In this document: positions 59,807 to 64,000 of the stretch, piece after piece
Layout of the letters: the number at the start of each line of letters is the position of its first letter
Numbering within the stretch: the stretch's first letter is position 1
From: Bolinopsis microptera
Lineage: Eukaryota > Ctenophora > Tentaculata > Lobata > Bolinopsidae
Reading direction: 5' to 3'
NCBI RefSeq assembly: GCF_026151205.1
Contig: NC_087073.1
Span: 14,525,837 to 14,589,836, forward strand
DNA length: 64,000 nucleotides
Translations under genes and position numbers: made by a program
Notes under the pieces: model-generated
Databases searched by the model: none
Told to the model about the DNA's origin: nothing
What the model saw: the letters and a program-made list of their open reading frames with translations, nothing else

Positions 59807-60121
59807 CCAGGGGTGGCTGGGGGGCAGGGGGTCTGCTACACTTTTTTACATTGTTTTACACTACACATTTACACTTTTTTACACTATTTTACACTTTTAA
59901 TTACACTTCACCAAATTATCTTCTAAAAATCTTCTTTTCTCCTATTATTTTCCAATCAGTCTTCACATAGTATATTTTCAAAGGTAAAACGTACCTTTGA
60001 TGGGTTACACTTTTTTACACTTTTGCCTTTTTGATGTATGGTGTAAAAAAGAGTAGAAGAATCAATTTTTTGCCATTTTAACACCCCCCTGGCCCCCCTC
60101 CCCCCCCCCCCCCCCCCCCCC
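59807..60121. mobile_element. G-rich-ended foldback element
   Basis: The left end is CCAGGGGTGGCTGGGGGGCA and the right end is CACCCCCCTGGCCCCCCTCC plus a run of about 25 C, so the termini are imperfect inverted repeats. The interior is dominated by TTTTTTACACT words in both orientations and a GGTAAAACGTACCTTTGA hairpin (59980-60000). It encodes no protein. Confidence 0.6.
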
Positions 60122-61317
60122 TTTATACATTCCTTTAATCATAAATAAAATAAGAGCTTAAACCACGAATTAGTTTACTAGAAGTAAACTCGAGGAAATA
60201 TTCTTTGGTGATTGTATATAATTATTTTAAAAACTTTATTTGGTTGTTAGTATTTTTATTATGGCAAGTGGTTGAATTTAGTGAGACAAGGTCAGTTTCT
60301 CTATGGTCTTAGAAAAATTTCTACTTTACAGTAGGCAATGCTGAGTGGCAGGAATGAGGGACCAAAGCGCTTGGGGCTAACAATGGCCCATATTATGATT
60401 ACGTAATTATATAAATTATAATAACATCATATTCCATCTACTTGTTTGGTATGACTGTATTGGATCTTCAGATATAATTTTTATCGTCAGTTACTGTTCT
60501 GCAGTAAACTCTTTGAACAATCAATTTTTATTGTGTATTGGAGTATTCAGATTTAGTCACGATTTTATTTTCAGTTTTTAACGCCTGTTTTCTGAACAGT
60601 TTCTTGTTTCACCTCCGTCTAAGGCAAAGATGCACACTCTCGTTAACTTAAGTATCATTTACAGCTGAGCATAAGGGTTAAATTTAAATTATTTAACCTT
60701 TTGGTGCTGTATAAAAATAACATTAATTTATTATTATTATTATCTACACCATTAAACATTTATCTGCCACTTATTAATCAATATCTGGATAAACTGAGGG
60801 CACAGCAAGGTTTTTTAAACGGACATTTCAACCAGTACACTTTGGCCATGTGCATTGTGCAAACTTGTGAGACAATGAAACAAAAGGTCGGATAGATGGA
60901 TTGTCACTGAATTGATAGAATGTCGAAGCCATTTTTAGGGAAGTAGAGGTGAATTGACATGGGCCACAGATTTTTAAACAATTTTCATCTCAAACTTTAA
61001 TCAAAATTGAACTAATGTCCGGGACTCATTTCAAACAACCAAGACTATATGAAAGAAGGAAGGACCTTCGATTTTAAAAGCAAATCATGGATGGTTTTGG
61101 GGTCTGTGAAAAATTCCTGGAATAAGATCTTCAATGCATTTGAGCAGCTCCAACGATCGATCAACAGCCGAACGGTCGCGAAGCCGTGAACGAGAATCAA
61201 ATGAAGAGCCAGATATAATAAGAGAGGGGTCTCCCAAATGATCCTAAATATGAACCTTTTGAACGTCCTTTCTGTAAGCCTTAAAAATGTCAATAAAAAT
61301 TGCCATTGTCATTATAT
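60122..61317. other. no gene seen; possible LINE 3' untranslated region at the end
   Basis: No supported exon. The last 250 bases run into AATAAAAATTGCCATTGTCA and then the (TTTGA)n tract, which looks like the 3' end of a non-LTR element. Confidence 0.35.
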
Positions 61318-61360
61318 TTTGATTTGATTTGATTTGATTTGATTTGATTTGATTTGATTT
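61318..61360 (+). repeat. (TTTGA)n microsatellite, possible LINE tail
   Basis: About eight TTTGA units follow an AATAAA-containing sequence. Several CR1/RTE-type LINEs end in short tandem repeats of this kind. Confidence 0.9.
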
Positions 61361-62114
61361 CTTATTATATGAGTGAACTGAACGAAACTAGCTCAAAACA
61401 ACCAACAAACCTTAAATTAAACTGTGTATGCACAAATAACAGAAAAAATGCTATAATTTCTAAAAATATTTGATATTATAATAATTGTTATCAATCCACT
61501 TTTTTCGAAATAACAAACGGCAGAAAAAAGGAACTTCATGTTTATAAAATTGTGAGCAGTGCCACAAAATCTCAAAATGACTTGTTCTCCCCGCTGTATT
61601 AGATATGACTGCAGCAGCTTTTAAAAATATTTACTATACAATTAGCTCCGTCAAAATTTTATTAATTATATAAATGCTATTTCAGCCTTGAGCCTGAGTT
61701 TCGATGTTTCTTTACTTAGTATGCCAATCTATAAAATTATATATATTAGTAACCTAAGTTAAAGCTATCAAATAATGCTTAATATATAAGCCATGTAAGG
61801 CAAAGTTTTTAAAATATTGAATATATTTAATTGTTATGTTATGTATGTTAATATCGTTTCGCGTTGTTTTAGTTACCCGACCCGCCATTCCCTCATATCT
61901 CTAATTTCCTTCACATAGCCATGTGTATATATATAATACGCGTACTGCGTGACGCGCTTGTTTCACAAGTTGAATAAATATATATACCTTCGGCGGTCGT
62001 GCGCTACTGCAAGTGAGAGGGCTCTGGTTAGAGCAACTCATATCCCTCATATCCCTCATTTCAGCGCGCATTCGTTTCACTATACTCAAACATCTTTATT
62101 AACAGGGATATAGC

Positions 62115-62217
62115 TTGATTCACGATGTCAATCCTTCGCATCTCGCCGATCTGCAATCTGTGGTTGCGAGAAGCATTATTTGATGCGCGCGCGACCCAGT
62201 AGTGCATCGCGCTACAA
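62115..62217 (+). repeat. dispersed ~100-bp repeat, copy 2 of 3
   Basis: Same ends as 1557-1684, with GGTTGCGAGAAGCATTATTT and the GCGCGACCCAGTAGTGCA block almost identical. It is preceded by GGGATATAGC, and the flank just after it also reads GGATATAGC, a possible target duplication. Confidence 0.75.
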
Positions 62218-62497
62218 GGATATAGCTATAGCTCTGATCTCGGAAATGGGAAAGTAAAAAGCCAGCGATTACGGTTTTTCAATTTTGCAAACTTACCGTA
62301 GCAATAAAAATAAAATGGAAAATTATGTTTTAACCCCAATGCTATATGGGCTTGCTCTATCCAGAGCCCTTGCTCTTGCAGTAGCGCGCGCCCTCCTCCC
62401 GCAGTGGCGCGAAAGCATATGGTTAGGTGAAATATGTGCCAATGCCGGGCCGCGCACGGCATTGCATAAGTGGGCAGCCAGTTTTTAGTGAATAGCC

Positions 62498-62609
62498 TTG
62501 ATTCACGATGTCAATCCTTCACATATCGCCGATCTGCATACTATACGTGCATACTATACGTGGTTGCGAGAAAATACGCGGCGCGACCCAGTCGTGCATC
62601 GCGCTACAA
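62498..62609 (+). repeat. dispersed ~100-bp repeat, copy 3 of 3
   Basis: Same ends as the other copies. It carries an internal tandem duplication (GCATACTATACGT twice) and a deletion after GGTTGCGAGAA. Confidence 0.75.
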
Positions 62610-62754
62610 CATACAACCCGGCGTGCTACTTCGAAGAGTTTCAGACAAATAACATCCATCAATTTTAATGAACATTTTGATTAAAAGTTTTAGTTGTTCC
62701 TTACTGAGCGGCGGTCAGCCTGTCATTCCGCCGAATCTTCATTCGGGCTGAGTG

Positions 62755-63250
62755 AATTACGACTTCCATCGCCCTGAAAAAAGTGCGAATGAAGTTCCTA
62801 ACATGTGCAAGAACAAGAGAGTTTGACAGCCAGGCACTTGACCATACATTCTTCCAACTAGAGCACTGTAAACCACTTTTCAAGCAACAAAACATCCTGG
62901 CTTTCAAAAATTTATATACATATCACACTTTTATGGAAGTTTTTAAAATACTGAAATTAAGGTGCCCAGCATCACTGCAACAGCATTATCAGCCATCTTC
63001 TAGAAAGGAAACCACTCTCATTTCACAACTCCCATCTAATGACTTCATATCAAGATCCACAAAAATCTGGAGCACAATTGCACCTAAACTTAAGCTTTTT
63101 GACTACTCCTACAAGATTAGCCTTGCTAAAAGTCGCCTGAAAAAGGCACTTCTAAAGCTGCAACATGCTTATAATGATTCAGCATGGACTTCAAGCGATT
63201 ATGACATAATGCAGCTGTCATTTGAAAACAATCCCCTTCAACAAATGTAA
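62755..63250 (+). mobile_element. CR1/L2-like LINE C-terminal fragment
   Basis: An open frame of about 155 codons. It begins ALKKVRMKFLTCARTREFDS, continues with HCKPLFKQQNILAFKNLYTY (the PLF..L.IL....Y..... block after the RT core) and FISRSTKIWSTIAP (matching the LWN.LP block), and ends in a Lys-rich tail and a stop at 63250. It lacks the endonuclease and RT domains, so this is a 5'-truncated copy, but this segment is undamaged and thus fairly young. Confidence 0.65.
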
Positions 63251-64000
63251 TCCAGTGTTCTCACTTCTCGGCCCACAGGTTCCTCCTATTAAACAATTTT
63301 TGATTTTGGTAAATGTGTGCTGACTCCACCACCTATAATGTATTTAACCTAATATTTAGTGTATTACAATTTACAGGTAGACATGGACTTAGGTAGGTAT
63401 TTTTCTCTTAAGGTAGATATTAAGAATTTGGTAAATTTCTTAATTGTATGACTATTTCCATTATTGAGACGTTTTAAATATTTGATTTAAGAGGTTTTTT
63501 TTAATTATAGGACTGGTTCACAGTGTGAACAGATTCCAGATTTATATATTTTTAAGTGATATTTAATAAATGATTAAAAGTACCAATTTTAAAGTTGCCA
63601 TAGTAAAGCCTTTAGGTCCAAAAATATACCCATTATGCTCACGTAAAAACAACTCTAAATCAGTAGGCTGTCACTCTATTAATGCACCACACCGCTTCCT
63701 CCACTGCACTAAAAGTTATACAATAAATTCTACAATCCTAATTTTGTATCGTGATGGAGACCGGTGTCCATACAAAAATTTTACTAGGTTGCCGTTTGGT
63801 GTGAGCAATAGCGAACAGCACGAACACTCCTTTGCCCCGTCAACCTATATCTAATCTATTTAAAGAGTGACAACCATACTACACATTGAATTAGGATTCC
63901 TTTAAATATCAAATTGATTTATTGTAAACTTGTTTACTCTGTAATAAATGGCATAAAATTGAATTTTTGTTTAACTGAATTTTTGTTTAACTGAATGCTC
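63251..64000. other. LINE 3' region and window end
   Basis: AT-rich, with no supported gene. It ends in two copies of a 16-bp unit (GAATTTTTGTTTAACT, 63961-63996), perhaps the repeated tail of the LINE above. An open frame at 63570-63854 has no recognisable domain. Confidence 0.4.

Noticed and set aside
61045-61293. 82-residue minus-strand ORF
   Set aside because: It lies in what looks like the 3' end of a plus-strand LINE and has no family match.

Overview
The window is nuclear DNA of an invertebrate animal. It is AT-rich and gene-poor, with short coding exons bounded by canonical GT/AG splice sites, long introns, and dense repeats. The repeats include CR1/L2-like and RTE/CR1-like LINE fragments, a Penelope-like element with a GIY-YIG endonuclease, a Ty3/Gypsy-type gag domain, hAT-like and foldback elements, and (CA)n and (GA)n tracts of 100-320 bp. 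I cannot name the species. All recognisable host genes lie on the minus strand.

Layout. 1-2035: no gene seen. 2036-17241: a giant inverted repeat with two arms of about 7.5 kb around a 64-bp loop. The arms differ by scattered substitutions and by at least three insertions, hold decayed LINE and RNase H fragments, and are flanked by a candidate 7-bp target duplication (TAATACT). 17777-18398: a small coding region with one frameshift and weak similarity to the TP53INP/DOR autophagy family. 18711-21378: a repeat-only element with poly-G/poly-C ends and a TTTAATG duplication, filled by a 2-kb purine-rich tandem repeat. 22181-31805: a ten-exon LRRC40 orthologue, rebuilt by hand with every splice phase consistent (583 residues). 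Its 5.8-kb first intron holds a same-strand proline-rich/coiled-coil plus gag-like coding unit whose gag exon is phase 1-1, so it could be spliced in frame into LRRC40. 32273-35681: a BTB-domain gene with a Gln/Asn-rich tandem-repeat segment. One of its introns holds a complete 583-bp non-autonomous element with an 8-bp duplication.

36389-37659: a Penelope-like remnant. 38427-47231: nested mobile elements, including a 321-bp foldback element, a 1.1-kb TIR element (TACA duplication), and a 5.3-kb hAT-like element (TGGGAACC duplication) that splits a LINE open reading frame. 49199-49932: long (CA)n and (GA)n microsatellites. 50638-58312: a CDC42 small effector (CDC42SE/SPEC) gene recognised from its CRIB motif across two tiny exons, with a 226-residue coiled-coil ORF inside its first intron. 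59807-63996: another G-rich foldback element, two copies of a dispersed 100-bp repeat that also occurs at 1557, and a LINE 3' end.

The host genes are unrelated in function: an LRR scaffold, a BTB protein, a Rho-GTPase effector and perhaps an autophagy regulator. There is no operon-like logic. The themes of the window are intronic coding units with splice phases compatible with the host gene, and several unrelated foldback elements that share poly-G/poly-C termini.
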